The notes: generated from the letters alone by a model not told the origin. Positions 10,098-19,802 are shown, counted from the first letter of the stretch. The stretch is 64,000 nucleotides of DNA from Clostridia bacterium (GCA_017407325.1 JAFQWV010000005.1:79684-143683), one strand, 5' to 3'. Program-made: numbers and translations.

Positions 10098-11207
10098 TTA
10101 ATCCATAAATTGAATTATAATATTATTTTGAACGTACAAATATTCGTCTTTTATCTTGATGCAATCTTCATAAATTTCAAGGTACGGCATAAGCATTTTT
10201 ACCCTATCAGAAAACCTTACCATAAACTTTTCGCCAAACCTTTCTTCGTATTCAGAAAAGACAATTCCGCGCGTAGTTCTAAGTGCAAGCATAATAAATT
10301 CGAACTTTCTTTCGTCACCTTCAATGTTTTCGCTAAAAATTTCAGGGTACTTGTCGTTTAATAAAAGATGAATATATTCGTCAATTTTAGAAGTGTTAGT
10401 AAACCTTCTTTCGTCTATAAAGCTTGACGCGCTTACACCAAAACCGATATACTCTCCACGTAGCCAATAGTTAAGATTGTGTCTTGAAAACTTGCCGTCT
10501 TTGCAAAAGTTAGACACTTCGTATCTCGAAAAACCAAGAGTACTTAAAAGCTTGACCGAAAAATCATAAAAATCTGCAACTTCGTCTTCACTAGGAAGAT
10601 CGCCGTTAAGATATTTCGAGTACATTATAGTACCTTCTTCTGCCTTTAAAGAGTACAAAGATATATGACTTGCGCCAAGGTCGTTTGCAAGACGAATACT
10701 TTTTTCGATTTGGTCTTTAGTTTGGTTTTCAAGCCCAATCATTATATCAACACTGACGTTTTCGCCGTCTAAAAGTTTCATAGCGCTGACAAAATCGTCG
10801 GTTGTATGTATACGGTTAAGCCTTTGTAGCATACCGTCGTCAGCGCATTGAAGTCCAACGCTGAAACGGTTTATGCCTGCTTTTTTGTAAAGCTTAACCT
10901 TTTCTTCGGTTATAGTCCCCGGATTTAATTCTAAAGTAATTTCGGCGTTTGGTTTAATTTTAAACTCTTGACTAATAAGCTTCATCGCGCCGTAAATAAA
11001 TTTTTCGTTTACAAACGACGGAGTCCCGCCACCAAAATACACCGTATCAAAAACCTTGTCCTTAAGCGTTTTTGCGCGATACTTAATTTCTTTATACATA
11101 ACGGCAAAATAGGCTTCACACTTACCTATCTCGCGTGGGTAAGATGCAAAGTCGCAATAAGTACATTTTTGAGCGCAAAAAGGAATATGAATATAAATTC
11201 CAGCCAT
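10098..11207 (-). CDS. hemW: HemW-type radical SAM protein (coproporphyrinogen oxidase-like)
   Basis: This radical SAM protein of 369 aa has the cluster motif CX3CX2C at Cys11, Cys15 and Cys18, followed by DF, the HemW form rather than that of HemN. HemW proteins bind heme and are thought to deliver it; true coproporphyrinogen III dehydrogenase activity is not expected. It lies 33 nt downstream of lepA, the usual Firmicute lepA-hemW order. The ribosome site is AGGAAGG. Confidence 0.92.
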   Translation of the reverse strand: MAGIYIHIPFCAQKCTYCDFASYPREIGKCEAYFAVMYKEIKYRAKTLKDKVFDTVYFGGGTPSFVNEKFIYGAMKLISQEFKIKPNAEITLELNPGTITEEKVKLYKKAGINRFSVGLQCADDGMLQRLNRIHTTDDFVSAMKLLDGENVSVDIMIGLENQTKDQIEKSIRLANDLGASHISLYSLKAEEGTIMYSKYLNGDLPSEDEVADFYDFSVKLLSTLGFSRYEVSNFCKDGKFSRHNLNYWLRGEYIGFGVSASSFIDERRFTNTSKIDEYIHLLLNDKYPEIFSENIEGDERKFEFIMLALRTTRGIVFSEYEERFGEKFMVRFSDRVKMLMPYLEIYEDCIKIKDEYLYVQNNIIIQFMD

Positions 11208-11240
11208 AAAACCCTTCCTATAACACGATTATTAGCAATT

Positions 11241-13052
11241 TTAGTTATCGCTATCAATTTTCAAAATGGACATAAACGCTTCTGACGGAATTTCTACCGT
11301 ACCGAGTTTACGCATTTTCTTTTTACCTTCTTTCTGTTTTTCCAAAAGCTTTTTCTTACGCGTGATATCACCGCCGTAACACTTAGCTAAAACGTCTTTT
11401 CTAAGCGCTTTTACAGTTTCACGCGCGATAATCTTTCCTCCTATTGCAGCTTGAATAGGAATTTCAAACATTTGGCGTGGAATAACTTCTTTCAGTCTTT
11501 CCGCAATTGCTCTACCACGAGCGTACGCCTTATCCTTATGAACGATAATTGCAAGCGCGTCGCACGGATCGCCGTTAAGATACATATCAAGTTTTACAAG
11601 CTCACTTCTTTCGTAGCCTTCTATCTCGTAGTCAAACGATGCGTAACCACGCGTTCTTGATTTTAATCCGTCGAAAAAGTCGAACACAATCTCGTTAAGT
11701 GGAAGCTTATAATTAAGTTTAACGCGCTTTTGGTCAAGATAAGTCATATCGCGCATAACACCACGCTTTTCTTGACACAAATCCATAATCGCGCCAACGT
11801 ATTCAGGTGGTGAATAAATGTTTGCGCAAATTATAGGCTCTTCCATATAATCGACGCCACTCATATCAGGAAGGCGCGACGGATTTTCAACTTCTAGCAT
11901 GGTTCCGTCTGTTAGATATACTTTATACGAAACACTTGGCGCAGTCGTAATAATTTCTAAGTCGAACTCACGCTCGATGCGTTGCTGTATAATTTCCATA
12001 TGAAGTAGACCTAAAAATCCACATCTAAAGCCGAAGCCTAGCGCAGTCGAATTTTCAGGCTCGAAAGTCAGTGCCGCATCGTTTAATTTTAATTTCAAAA
12101 GTGCTTCTTTAAGGTCGTTAAACTTGCTTCCGTCAAGTGGATAAACACCCGAGAACACCATAGGAAGCGCCTTTTGATAGCCGGGGCACGGCTCGCACGT
12201 TGGGTTTTCAACCGTAGTAATCGTATCGCCAACTTGAGTATCTTCTACACTTTTAATACTTGCCGTAACGTAACCAACTTCCCCCGAAGTCAGTTCCTTT
12301 TGAGGTAGCAAATCTGGACTGAAAACACCAACTTCAACGACGTCAAAAGTCTTGTCTGACATAAAAGTTCTTATCTTCATACCAGGTCTTACAACACCTT
12401 CCATAACGCGAACGAAACAAATTACGCCCTTAAAATTATCGTAGTACGAGTCAAATATAAGCGCTTTAAGTGGCGCATCGTCACAGGATACGGGTGGCGG
12501 TAATTGCTCGACGATACCTTCTAAAACTTCTTCAATATTTATACCGCTCTTTGCCGAAATTCTCGGTGCGCGCGACGCGTCTATACCGATAACCTCTTCA
12601 ATCTCAGTTGCAACTTCGTCACACCTTGCGCTCGGTAAGTCGATTTTGTTTAGTACCGGCATAACTTCAAGGTCGTTATCAACGGCTAAATAAACGTTAG
12701 CGAGCGTTTGTGCTTCTACACCCTGCGACGAGTCAACGACTAATATTGCCCCCTCACACGCAGCAAGCGAACGTGAAACCTCATACGAAAAGTCAACGTG
12801 ACCAGGAGTATCAATCAGGTTAAAAACGTATTCTTTGCCGTCTTTTGCGGTATAATACATGCGTACAGGGGTAAGTTTTATGGTAATTCCCCTTTCGCGC
12901 TCAAGGTCCATAGAATCCAAAAGTTGATCTTTTAAATCTCTTTGGGAGACTTGCCCTGTCATTTCAATAAGACGGTCGGCAAGCGTGCTTTTACCGTGGT
13001 CGATATGCGCAATTATACAAAAATTTCTAATGTTTTCCTTTTTTAAAGCCAT
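11241..13052 (-). CDS. lepA: Elongation factor 4 (LepA) GTPase
   Basis: This ribosome-bound translational GTPase has 603 aa, the full family length. The G1 loop is in AHIDHGKST (residues 14-22), and DTPGHVDF and NKIDLP mark G3 and G4. The C-terminal LepA-specific region is complete and ends with the basic stretch common to the family. It is the first gene of the minus-strand run that continues into hemW, dnaE, pfkA and pfp. AAAGGAAAG precedes the start. Confidence 0.97.
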   Translation of the reverse strand: MALKKENIRNFCIIAHIDHGKSTLADRLIEMTGQVSQRDLKDQLLDSMDLERERGITIKLTPVRMYYTAKDGKEYVFNLIDTPGHVDFSYEVSRSLAACEGAILVVDSSQGVEAQTLANVYLAVDNDLEVMPVLNKIDLPSARCDEVATEIEEVIGIDASRAPRISAKSGINIEEVLEGIVEQLPPPVSCDDAPLKALIFDSYYDNFKGVICFVRVMEGVVRPGMKIRTFMSDKTFDVVEVGVFSPDLLPQKELTSGEVGYVTASIKSVEDTQVGDTITTVENPTCEPCPGYQKALPMVFSGVYPLDGSKFNDLKEALLKLKLNDAALTFEPENSTALGFGFRCGFLGLLHMEIIQQRIEREFDLEIITTAPSVSYKVYLTDGTMLEVENPSRLPDMSGVDYMEEPIICANIYSPPEYVGAIMDLCQEKRGVMRDMTYLDQKRVKLNYKLPLNEIVFDFFDGLKSRTRGYASFDYEIEGYERSELVKLDMYLNGDPCDALAIIVHKDKAYARGRAIAERLKEVIPRQMFEIPIQAAIGGKIIARETVKALRKDVLAKCYGGDITRKKKLLEKQKEGKKKMRKLGTVEIPSEAFMSILKIDSDN

Positions 13053-13211
13053 ACTTTCCTTTTTGCCAAAAAGTCAAATTAAATTAAAGCCAAAATATCA
13101 ATTTAATCTACACTCTTACGGCAATGCTAAATATTTTTGCGTTATATTATCCCATTTTAGTAGTATATAATATTATTACATATTTAATATAAACAGTCAA
13201 GCGTTTCGGGG

Positions 13212-13483
13212 CGATATAATGTAGCCTTACGGCTATGTATAGTGAAATCCGATTTAAATCGGGTGAAATTGCAACCTGTCGGTTGCAGTGAAATTTTACC
13301 TTGCTTTTTGCGCAAGGTAAAGTGAAATTCAACTTTTTAAAAAAAGTTGAGTTATTGTCGCGCAATTTTGCGTAAAGCAAAATTGCCAGCATAACATATA
13401 ATTTTTTCTAAGGAATACTTAATTATAAAATATGACGGCTAAGCCGTCAATTTATGCAAAATTATATTTTGCAATTCATTTAT
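13212..13483. repeat. Hairpin array B, two divergent arms around a core
   Basis: Read on the minus strand, the left arm starts at a core that includes ATGTTATGCTGGCAATTTT, a loop, AAAATTGC and GCGACAATAACT. It continues as hairpins (CAACTTT/AAAGTTG, TTACCTTG/CAAGGTAA, GCAACC/GGTTGC, CCGATTT/AAATCGG, TAGCC/GGCTA) joined by AATTTCAC. Read on the plus strand, the right arm has GACGGC/GCCGTC, linker AATTTATG and CAAAAT/ATTTTG. The 19 bases of the core recur exactly in array F. With the flanks this accounts for most of the 483-base gap between lepA and the phosphodiesterase gene; an ORF across it is not credible. Confidence 0.85.
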
Positions 13484-13488
13484 TTGAT

Positions 13489-13517
13489 TTGCCAAAAACT
13501 AAAAAATATATTACAAT
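13489..13517 (+). promoter_or_regulatory. Sigma-A-type promoter for the phosphodiesterase/HTH pair
   Basis: TTGCCA and TACAAT are separated by 17 bases. The predicted start of transcription leaves only a short leader before the AAAGGA ribosome site at 13525. Confidence 0.5.
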
Positions 13518-13535
13518 AAACTTAAAGGAAAATTT

Positions 13536-14258
13536 ATGAAAACAAGATTACAAAAAGACAGTTGGCTATTAACTACGCCTATAATACACCGCGGATATAT
13601 TACTGAAACTACGCCTGAAAACAGTTTGGGAGCGTTTCAAAAAGCAATAGAGCTTGGTCACCCTATCGAATTTGACGTTCAAATGACAAGTGACGGCCGT
13701 CTTGTTTGCGTGCACGACGACAACCTAAAAAAACTTACAGGTTTTGACGGCGACGTCAGAAAAACAGATTATGAAACGATTAAAAAACTGCGACTTTTAA
13801 GCACTCAATATTCTATTCCCGACTTTAAAGAAGTTTTAGACCTTGTAAATGGACAAGTCCCACTTTTAATAGAAGTAAAACACCAATTAAAAGACGGTAT
13901 TTGCGAAAAAATTGTAAACGAACTTAAAAATTATAAAGGCGAGTTTGCATTAGAAAGCTTTAACCCAACTTATATGAAAAAATTCAAAAAACTTGCGCCA
14001 AAGTTTTTGCGTGGTATGCTCGGTACGGTAGTCAAATCAGGCTTAGGATTTTTTATCGACAAAGCTATGAAATTTCTGCCACTAAACTTTCTCGTAAAAC
14101 CCGATTTTATATGTTATAACGTAAAAAACCTGCCTATAAGTCGATTAATAAGCAATAATTTGCCAATAATTGCGTGGACGGTTACAACCGAAGAAGAAAA
14201 AATCATCTCAAAAAAATACGCAGTAAATTATATATTTAACAATAAACGAGAATTATGA
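13536..14258 (+). CDS. Glycerophosphodiester phosphodiesterase
   Basis: The predicted reaction is hydrolysis of glycerophosphodiesters to glycerol 3-phosphate and an alcohol. The GDPD TIM-barrel motifs are present: HRG at residues 18-20, PENS at 27-30, Glu45 and Asp47 (metal ligands), and His60-Asp61. The 240 aa match the cytoplasmic UgpQ-like class; there is no signal peptide. The last codons overlap the next gene by 4 nt (ATGA), so the HTH gene is translationally coupled. Its role in phospholipid turnover is inferred from the family. Confidence 0.9.
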   Translation: MKTRLQKDSWLLTTPIIHRGYITETTPENSLGAFQKAIELGHPIEFDVQMTSDGRLVCVHDDNLKKLTGFDGDVRKTDYETIKKLRLLSTQYSIPDFKEVLDLVNGQVPLLIEVKHQLKDGICEKIVNELKNYKGEFALESFNPTYMKKFKKLAPKFLRGMLGTVVKSGLGFFIDKAMKFLPLNFLVKPDFICYNVKNLPISRLISNNLPIIAWTVTTEEEKIISKKYAVNYIFNNKREL

Positions 14259-14455
14259 AAATAGGAACGAAGATTAAAGAATTAAGAATTGAAAAAGAGT
14301 TATCTCAAACTGAACTTGCAAAGTTAGTCGGAGTTAGTCAAAAGGCTGTTGACTATTGGGAACGAAACGTAAACGAACCTAAAGCAAGTTATATAATAGC
14401 ACTTGTAAAGATTTTTGAAATTACTTTCGACGAATTTTTCAGCGATATAACGTAA
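14255..14455 (+). CDS. Small XRE-family HTH regulator
   Basis: This 66-aa protein is almost entirely one Cro/C1-type helix-turn-helix domain (LSQTELAKLVGVSQ, then a helix with KAVDYWERN). Its start overlaps the stop of the phosphodiesterase gene (ATGA) and a terminator follows at once, so the two form a two-gene operon. The target is unknown; regulation of its own operon is a guess. Confidence 0.88.
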   Translation: MKIGTKIKELRIEKELSQTELAKLVGVSQKAVDYWERNVNEPKASYIIALVKIFEITFDEFFSDIT

Positions 14456-14484
14456 AAAGCAGTAGCTAACGCTACTGCTTTTTT
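14454..14484 (+). terminator. Rho-independent terminator after the HTH gene
   Basis: AAAGCAGTAGC and GCTACTGCTTT form a perfect stem with a TAAC loop and a run of T. Confidence 0.88.
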
Positions 14485-14485
14485 G

Positions 14486-14628
14486 ATGAATTGCAAATTT
14501 GCATAAATTAACGGCTTTTGCCGTCATAAATTTAACGCATAAGCGTTCATAAATTGCAACCTTGGTTGCATAATATCTATGCAAAAACTCGTTTTTGCAA
14601 TTTATGAAAACGAAGTTTTCAATTTATC
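14486..14628. repeat. Hairpin array C (linker CATAAATT / AATTTATG)
   Basis: On the left, hairpins ACGGC/GCCGT and AACGC/GCGTT are joined by CATAAATT. On the right, GCAAAAAC/GTTTTTGC and GAAAAC/GTTTTC are joined by the complementary linker AATTTATG. GCAACC/GGTTGC lies near the middle, so again two arms diverge from a centre. Part of the 461-base gap before galE. Confidence 0.85.
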
Positions 14629-14631
14629 TAT

Positions 14632-14722
14632 AAAAAGACTTAGAAACAAGCAAGACAAGGCTCGGTCGGGCAACCCGACTGCTATGTTTTTGTCTTTATT
14701 TTCTCTTCGTGTTTCTATGATT
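14632..14722 (+). repeat. Structured repeat family R, divergent copy 1
   Basis: The 5' half matches the family (AAAAAGACTTAGAAACAAG, then AAGGCTCG). The rest is replaced by its own nested pairings: TAGAAAC with GTTTCTA, AAGACAA with TTGTCTT, and GTCGGG with CCCGAC around a CAA loop. The helix positions are kept although the bases differ. Confidence 0.65.
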
Positions 14723-14793
14723 AAAAAGACTTAGAAACAAGCAGTTCAAGGCTCGCAAAGTTTAACTGGATTGGATTAGCCTTTTCTATGATT
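14723..14793 (+). repeat. Structured repeat family R, shortened copy 2
   Basis: It starts with the same AAAAAGACTTAGAAACAAG and keeps AAGGCTCGC and GGATTGGAT. It then ends early in TTTTCTATGATT, the same tail as copy 1. It appears truncated relative to copy 3. Confidence 0.6.
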
Positions 14794-14918
14794 AAAAAGA
14801 CTTAGAAACGAGTTAGGCTAGGCTCGCTTAGGTTGAGCGGATTGGATAGACCTTGTCGGTCATCCAAGTCGTGAAACCTAAGCAGAAACGACGCATAACG
14901 AAGTTTATAAGGCTTTTT
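14794..14918 (+). repeat. Structured repeat family R, full-length copy 3
   Basis: About 125 bases with helices GTTA/TAAC, GCTTAGGTT/AACCTAAGC and GGATAGACC/GGTCATCC (loop TTGTC). The outer ends AAGACTTAGAAAC and GTTTATAAGGCTT pair apart from two mismatches. Conserved unpaired stretches are AGGCTCGC and CAGAAACG. Its end touches the galE stop codon on the other strand. Confidence 0.75.
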
Positions 14919-15924
14919 AAAAGCCGTTAGGGTTTTTAATCTGCCAGTTTAGAGCGTGAGCGCACATTTCATCAATTCCGTACTCTGCGGTAAAACCAAG
15001 TTTTTCTTTTGCTAAAGACGCGTCGGCGTAGCAAATAGCAACGTCACCTGGGCGACGGTCGACGATTTTATAAGGAATTTCTTTTCCGAGCGCTTTTGAA
15101 AATGCTTTTACTAAATCTAAAACGCTATAACCGTTACCCGTTCCGAGATTGACGATTAAAAGCCCCCCGTTTTCAATCTTATCAACAGCTAAAACGTGTC
15201 CTCGCGCAAGGTCGACTACGTGAATATAGTCGCGAACGCCCGTTCCGTCGTGAGTTGGATAATCGTTACCGAAAACACTTAGATACGGGAGCTTTCCGAT
15301 AGCAACTTTAGTAATATAAGGCGCCAGGTTATTAGGAATACCGTTAGGGTCTTCGCCAATAAGCCCAGACGGATGTGCGCCGATAGGATTGAAATAGCGC
15401 AAAATCGTAATATCCCACTCTTTATCACTGTTATACAAATCTTTTAAAATGTACTCAATGAAAAGCTTCGTGCTACCGTATGGGTTTGTCGTTGAAAGTG
15501 GAAAATCTTCGGTGATAGGAACGGTTTTCGGATCGCCGTAAACGGTTGCCGACGACGAGAAAACTAATTTTTTACAGCCGTATTCGCGCATAACTTCGAT
15601 AAGCGCGATAACACCACCGATATTGTTTTTATAATATTCGATAGGCTTTTGAACAGATTCGCCAACAGCTTTAAAACCTGCGAAATTAATAACGGCAAAA
15701 ATTTCGTTCTCCTCAAAAATTTTACGCATGCAAGGCTTGTCGGCAATATCGTATTGATAGAACTTAACCTTTTTGCCCGTAATTTCCTCTACGCGCTTTA
15801 CCGCGTTAAATTTACTGTTAGAAAGGTCGTCGCAAATAATAACTCCGTAACCGTTCTGTAAAAGTTCAACGGCAGTATGCGAGCCTATAAAACCTGCGCC
15901 ACCTGTTACTAAAATGTTTTTCAT
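14917..15924 (-). CDS. galE: UDP-glucose 4-epimerase
   Basis: This enzyme interconverts UDP-glucose and UDP-galactose for the Leloir pathway and polysaccharide precursors. It is a short-chain dehydrogenase/epimerase with the NAD loop GGAGFIGSH at the N terminus, a SSSATVYG strand and the catalytic YGSTK (Tyr and Lys). The open frame extends further upstream, but the start is placed at 15924, where TTAGGAG lies at good distance and the protein begins directly with the NAD-binding strand. That gives 335 aa, normal for GalE. It lies downstream of glyA across a hairpin. Confidence 0.93.
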   Translation of the reverse strand: MKNILVTGGAGFIGSHTAVELLQNGYGVIICDDLSNSKFNAVKRVEEITGKKVKFYQYDIADKPCMRKIFEENEIFAVINFAGFKAVGESVQKPIEYYKNNIGGVIALIEVMREYGCKKLVFSSSATVYGDPKTVPITEDFPLSTTNPYGSTKLFIEYILKDLYNSDKEWDITILRYFNPIGAHPSGLIGEDPNGIPNNLAPYITKVAIGKLPYLSVFGNDYPTHDGTGVRDYIHVVDLARGHVLAVDKIENGGLLIVNLGTGNGYSVLDLVKAFSKALGKEIPYKIVDRRPGDVAICYADASLAKEKLGFTAEYGIDEMCAHALNWQIKNPNGF

Positions 15925-15942
15925 ATTAACTCCTAATTTATA

Positions 15943-15977
15943 AAATTGCGCGATAATCGACTTATCGCGCAATTTTT
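15943..15977 (-). terminator. Hairpin terminator between glyA and galE
   Basis: A 14-base perfect stem (AAATTGCGCGATAA and its complement) with a five-base loop is followed on the minus strand by TTTTAT. It contains one copy of the recurrent motif TAATCGACTTA. Confidence 0.75.
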
Positions 15978-15984
15978 AGTGTTT

Positions 15985-17220
15985 TTAGTTGTAAAGTGGG
16001 AAACGAGCGAGAAGCTCTTTAACTTCAGCTTTTACTTCCTTAACGGCAGACTTACCTTCTTTGATAATTCTCGTAATCATGTTAGCAATTTGAATCATTT
16101 CAGCCTCTTTCATACCACGGGTAGTAACGCTTGGCGTACCAATTCGAACGCCAGATGCAACTGACGCCTTTCTCTTTTCGTTTGGAACGGTGTTCTTGTT
16201 TACCGTAATGTTTGCTTTTTCTAAAAGCTCTTCAAGATCTGCACCCGTCATATCAATTTCAGAAAGATCGAGTAGCATTAAGTGGTTGTCCGTACCGTTT
16301 GATACGAGCTTGATACCATTTGCAGTAAACGTATCTGCCATAGCTTTTGCGTTTTTAACGATTTGCTCTTGATAAGCCTTAAATTCTGGGGTTAATGCTT
16401 CGCCGAACGCAACAGCCTTACCAGCGATAACGTGTTCGAGTGGACCACCTTGCATACCTGGGAATACTGCAGAATTGATCTTCTTAGCATATTGTTCTTT
16501 ACACATAATAACGCCACCGCGTGGACCGCGTAAAGTTTTGTGAGTAGTAGTAGTTACGATATCAGCATAAGGTACCGGACTTGGGTGTAAACCTGCAGCA
16601 ACCAAACCTGCAATGTGCGCCATATCTACCATTAAGAGTGCGCCAACTTTATCAGCGATTTCTCTGAAACGCTTAAAGTCGATAATTCTCGGATAAGCGC
16701 TTGCACCACAAACGATCATTTTTGGCTTGCATTCTAGTGCAATCTTTTCAACCTCGTCGTAGTTAATAGTTTCAGTAACGCTGTCAACACCGTAAGGAAC
16801 GATGTTAAAATATTTACCACTCATATTAGCCTTGTGACCGTGAGTTAAGTGTCCGCCGTGAGGAAGACTCATACCCATAATAGTGTCGCCAGGCGTTAAG
16901 AGTGCAAAGTAAACTGCTTGGTTAGCACTTGCACCGCTGTGTGGTTGAACGTTAGCGTGTTCACAACCGTAAATAGCCTTTAATCGTTCTATAGCAAGGG
17001 TTTCTACTTCGTCAACGAACTTGCAACCACCGTAATAACGGTGTCCGCTGTAACCTTCTGCATACTTGTTAGTAAGCACGCTACCAACAGCTTCTAAAAC
17101 TGCAGGAGATACGAAGTTTTCACTTGCGATAAGCTCTATCGTGTTTCTTTGACGTTTAAGTTCTTTGTTTACCGCTGAAAAAACTTCAGGGTCTTGTTTC
17201 TTGAGTATTTTGTAGTTCAT
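15985..17220 (-). CDS. glyA: Serine hydroxymethyltransferase
   Basis: This PLP enzyme converts serine and tetrahydrofolate to glycine and methylene-THF. The 411 aa carry the PLP-lysine segment [14 protein letters not shown], and the N terminus includes the family's ASENF and YAEGYPGHRYYGG-like stretch (here [11 protein letters not shown]). AGGGAG precedes the start. A promoter is seen upstream and a strong hairpin downstream, so it may be transcribed alone. Confidence 0.97.
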   Translation of the reverse strand: MNYKILKKQDPEVFSAVNKELKRQRNTIELIASENFVSPAVLEAVGSVLTNKYAEGYSGHRYYGGCKFVDEVETLAIERLKAIYGCEHANVQPHSGASANQAVYFALLTPGDTIMGMSLPHGGHLTHGHKANMSGKYFNIVPYGVDSVTETINYDEVEKIALECKPKMIVCGASAYPRIIDFKRFREIADKVGALLMVDMAHIAGLVAAGLHPSPVPYADIVTTTTHKTLRGPRGGVIMCKEQYAKKINSAVFPGMQGGPLEHVIAGKAVAFGEALTPEFKAYQEQIVKNAKAMADTFTANGIKLVSNGTDNHLMLLDLSEIDMTGADLEELLEKANITVNKNTVPNEKRKASVASGVRIGTPSVTTRGMKEAEMIQIANMITRIIKEGKSAVKEVKAEVKELLARFPLYN

Positions 17221-17262
17221 TTTAAAAACTCCCTATTTTATTTTCGAAATTTAACTTATTTG

Positions 17263-17291
17263 ATTATACCCGATTTTTACTTTTAAGTAAA
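17263..17291 (-). promoter_or_regulatory. Likely promoter for glyA
   Basis: On the minus strand TTTACT and a perfect TATAAT are 17 bases apart, about 40 bases before the glyA start. The -35 match is weak. Confidence 0.5.
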
Positions 17292-17325
17292 CCTAATTTA
17301 AGTGGTTTTAACGTATTTTTCAAAA

Positions 17326-17523
17326 TTATTTGATTTTAAGATAAAGCCTGCAATGACAAAAACCTTCAAAATTTTCGTCAGCAATCTGGTCTTTAAACTC
17401 TTGACACATACATTTATTTTCTTCAAGTTTTCCAAGTTTGCAAGGACAATACCCGTCTTTTTTTGCCAAGCCTTCTCTGATTCTTTGAACTACTTCGTTA
17501 TCAGGATTTAATACAACTTTCAT
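17326..17523 (-). CDS. Small Cys-rich protein like the ferredoxin:thioredoxin reductase catalytic chain
   Basis: This 65-aa protein has three Cys-X-Cys pairs: CPC, CMC and CHC near the C terminus, in the context YCPC, KCMC and GFCHC. These are the Fe-S and redox cysteines of the FTR catalytic chain family. The spacings here are 9 and 15 residues, whereas plant and cyanobacterial FTR has about 16 and 8. The start is placed at 17523 because AAGGAG lies just before it. No thioredoxin or variable-chain gene is nearby, so the redox partner is unknown. Confidence 0.7.
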   Translation of the reverse strand: MKVVLNPDNEVVQRIREGLAKKDGYCPCKLGKLEENKCMCQEFKDQIADENFEGFCHCRLYLKIK

Positions 17524-17638
17524 AATTTTTCTCCTTTTTAATGAAATTATGTACGCCACTTAACGTAATTATACAAAAAAAATAGTCGTTAATCAAGTTT
17601 TTAAACGCTTTTTTAACGCCAAAACCAAAACTTTTCCC

Positions 17639-17667
17639 TTGACAATAATTGATAACTGTCTTATACT
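17639..17667 (+). promoter_or_regulatory. Strong sigma-A promoter for glnN
   Basis: Consensus TTGACA and TATACT are separated by exactly 17 bases. The leader of about 27 bases contains CGGAGAA before the start codon. Confidence 0.8.
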
Positions 17668-17700
17668 ATAATATATTATATTTCGCTTCGGAGAAATGCT

Positions 17701-19791
17701 ATGGAAAGAATTGACGAAATTTTTGGCAGTCTGGTTTTTAACGATAAGGTTATGAAAGAACGTCTTCCTAAGGACGTTTATCTTGCTTTGCAAAAAACCG
17801 TACACCAAAACACTGAGCTAGACGCAAAAACCGCAACCGTAATTGCCGATGCTATGAAGGATTGGGCGATAGAAAACGGTGCGACTCACTTTACGCATTG
17901 GTTCCAACCTATGACAGGCATCACCGCCGAAAAGCACGACAGTTTTGTCGAGCCTGTATCGGGTGGCGGATGTATTTTGCGTTTTAGTGGAAAATCACTT
18001 ATCCGTGGCGAAGCGGACGCGTCAAGTTTCCCATCTGGTGGATTACGCGCAACTTTCGAAGCGCGTGGTTACACTGCGTGGGACCCAACGAGTTATGCGT
18101 TTATCAAAGACGGAAGTCTTTGTATACCTACGGTATTCTGTTCTTACGACGGTAGCACGCTTGACAAAAAAACACCACTACTTCGTTCGAACCAAGCTAT
18201 CAATCGCGAAGCGTTAAGAATTTTAAAACTGTTCGGAAGTGACGCTAAAAAAGTTGACGTAAGCGTTGGCGCAGAACAAGAATATTTTTTACTTGACAGA
18301 AAAACTGCAGAAAAACGCCTTGACATTATGATTTGCGGAAGAACGCTTTTCGGCGCGCGCGCACCTAAAGGTCAAGAGCTTGACGACCACTACTACGGCT
18401 CAATCAAGCACCGCGTTTCTGAATATATGAAGGACTTGGACCACGAACTTTGGATTCACGGTGTTCCTTCAAAAACTAAACACAACGAAGTTGCGCCTGC
18501 TCAGCACGAACTTGCACCAACCTATGGCGAAGCTAACCTTGCAACCGACCACAACCAACTTACTATGGACTTTATGAAATCGGTTGCGCGCCGTCATGAT
18601 ATGATTTGCTTGCTTCACGAAAAACCGTTCAACTCGGTCAACGGTAGCGGTAAGCACAACAACTGGTCGCTAACGACCGATACGGGCGTAAATTTATTAG
18701 AACCGGGCAAAACCCCTTACGAAAACGCACAATTTTTACTATTTTTAACAGCTGTAATTTCTGCTGTTGACGAATATCAAGATTTACTTCGCGCGTGCGT
18801 AGCGTCTGCTGGAAACGACCACCGTTTGGGCGCAAACGAAGCGCCACCTGCTATCGTTTCAATTTTCTTGGGCGACGAACTTACCGATATTTTACACGCT
18901 ATCGAAGAAGACGAAAGTTACTTAGGAAATAAAAAACAAGTTCTTGAAATTGGTGTAGATTACCTTCCAAAATTCAAAAAAGACACGACCGACAGAAACA
19001 GAACGTCACCTTTTGCATTTACCGGCAATAAGTTCGAATTCCGTATGGTTGGCTCGTCGTCGTCTATTGCAGAGCCTAATATCGTTTTAAACACTATCGT
19101 TGCGGAAAAACTTTCCCAGTTTAGCGATATTTTAGAAAAAGCAACCGACTTTAAGTCAAGCTTAAACGAACTTATTAAAACTAATATCAAAAAGCATAAA
19201 CGCATACTTTACAGCGGTAATAACTACGCAGAAGATTGGGTTAAAGAAGCCACTTCCCGCGGACTTAGCAATCACAAAACCGCAGTTGACGCTATCCCAA
19301 GTTTTATCACCGATAAAAGCGTAGAATTATTTACTAAACACGGAGTATTTTCTAAGCAAGAGCTTTTCTCTCGTTGCGATATTATGCTTGAAGCGTACTA
19401 TAAAACTATCGCTATCGAAGCATACACTATGCTCGATATGGCGTCTAAAAACGTTATCCCTGCTTGCTTTAAGTATGAAAAAACACTTGCAGAACTTATC
19501 TCTATGAAGGAAAATAGCGTTTCTGGAATTTCTTGTAAGGCAGAAGAAAAACGCTTGAAAGTTATTTCAATGCTTACCGACAAGCTTTACGACGCAACCG
19601 AAAAACTTTCAAAAGATTTAACTTACCAAGACAAGCACTACGGCGTTTACGAAACGGCAAAATTCTTCAGAGATACGATTTTAGCCGATATGGAAACCGT
19701 CAGATCTTTTGCAGATGCGCTCGAACCAATCGTAGCAAAAGAATACTGGCCTTTCCCAACGTATTCCGACCTACTTTACAGCGTTAAATAA
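17701..19791 (+). CDS. glnN: Glutamine synthetase type III
   Basis: This enzyme makes glutamine from glutamate, ammonia and ATP. The 696 aa correspond to the long GlnN/GSIII class, far longer than type I (about 450). Recognisable segments include the metal- and ATP-binding SVNGSGKHNNWS stretch, EVAPAQHELAP and the central FRMVGSSSS. It has its own consensus promoter and a terminator directly after, so it is monocistronic. No P-II or glnR gene is adjacent. Confidence 0.96.
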   Translation: MERIDEIFGSLVFNDKVMKERLPKDVYLALQKTVHQNTELDAKTATVIADAMKDWAIENGATHFTHWFQPMTGITAEKHDSFVEPVSGGGCILRFSGKSLIRGEADASSFPSGGLRATFEARGYTAWDPTSYAFIKDGSLCIPTVFCSYDGSTLDKKTPLLRSNQAINREALRILKLFGSDAKKVDVSVGAEQEYFLLDRKTAEKRLDIMICGRTLFGARAPKGQELDDHYYGSIKHRVSEYMKDLDHELWIHGVPSKTKHNEVAPAQHELAPTYGEANLATDHNQLTMDFMKSVARRHDMICLLHEKPFNSVNGSGKHNNWSLTTDTGVNLLEPGKTPYENAQFLLFLTAVISAVDEYQDLLRACVASAGNDHRLGANEAPPAIVSIFLGDELTDILHAIEEDESYLGNKKQVLEIGVDYLPKFKKDTTDRNRTSPFAFTGNKFEFRMVGSSSSIAEPNIVLNTIVAEKLSQFSDILEKATDFKSSLNELIKTNIKKHKRILYSGNNYAEDWVKEATSRGLSNHKTAVDAIPSFITDKSVELFTKHGVFSKQELFSRCDIMLEAYYKTIAIEAYTMLDMASKNVIPACFKYEKTLAELISMKENSVSGISCKAEEKRLKVISMLTDKLYDATEKLSKDLTYQDKHYGVYETAKFFRDTILADMETVRSFADALEPIVAKEYWPFPTYSDLLYSVK

Positions 19792-19802
19792 TTTAAAATT
19801 AC

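Noticed and set aside
13147..13392. 81-aa reading frame on the minus strand in the lepA upstream gap
   Set aside because: It runs through hairpin array B, has no ribosome site and its composition follows the repeats.
14632..14918. R repeats as tRNA, known riboswitch or self-cleaving ribozyme
   Set aside because: No cloverleaf, no CCA end, and no core motif of hammerhead, HDV or twister type could be fitted; left as an unknown structured family.
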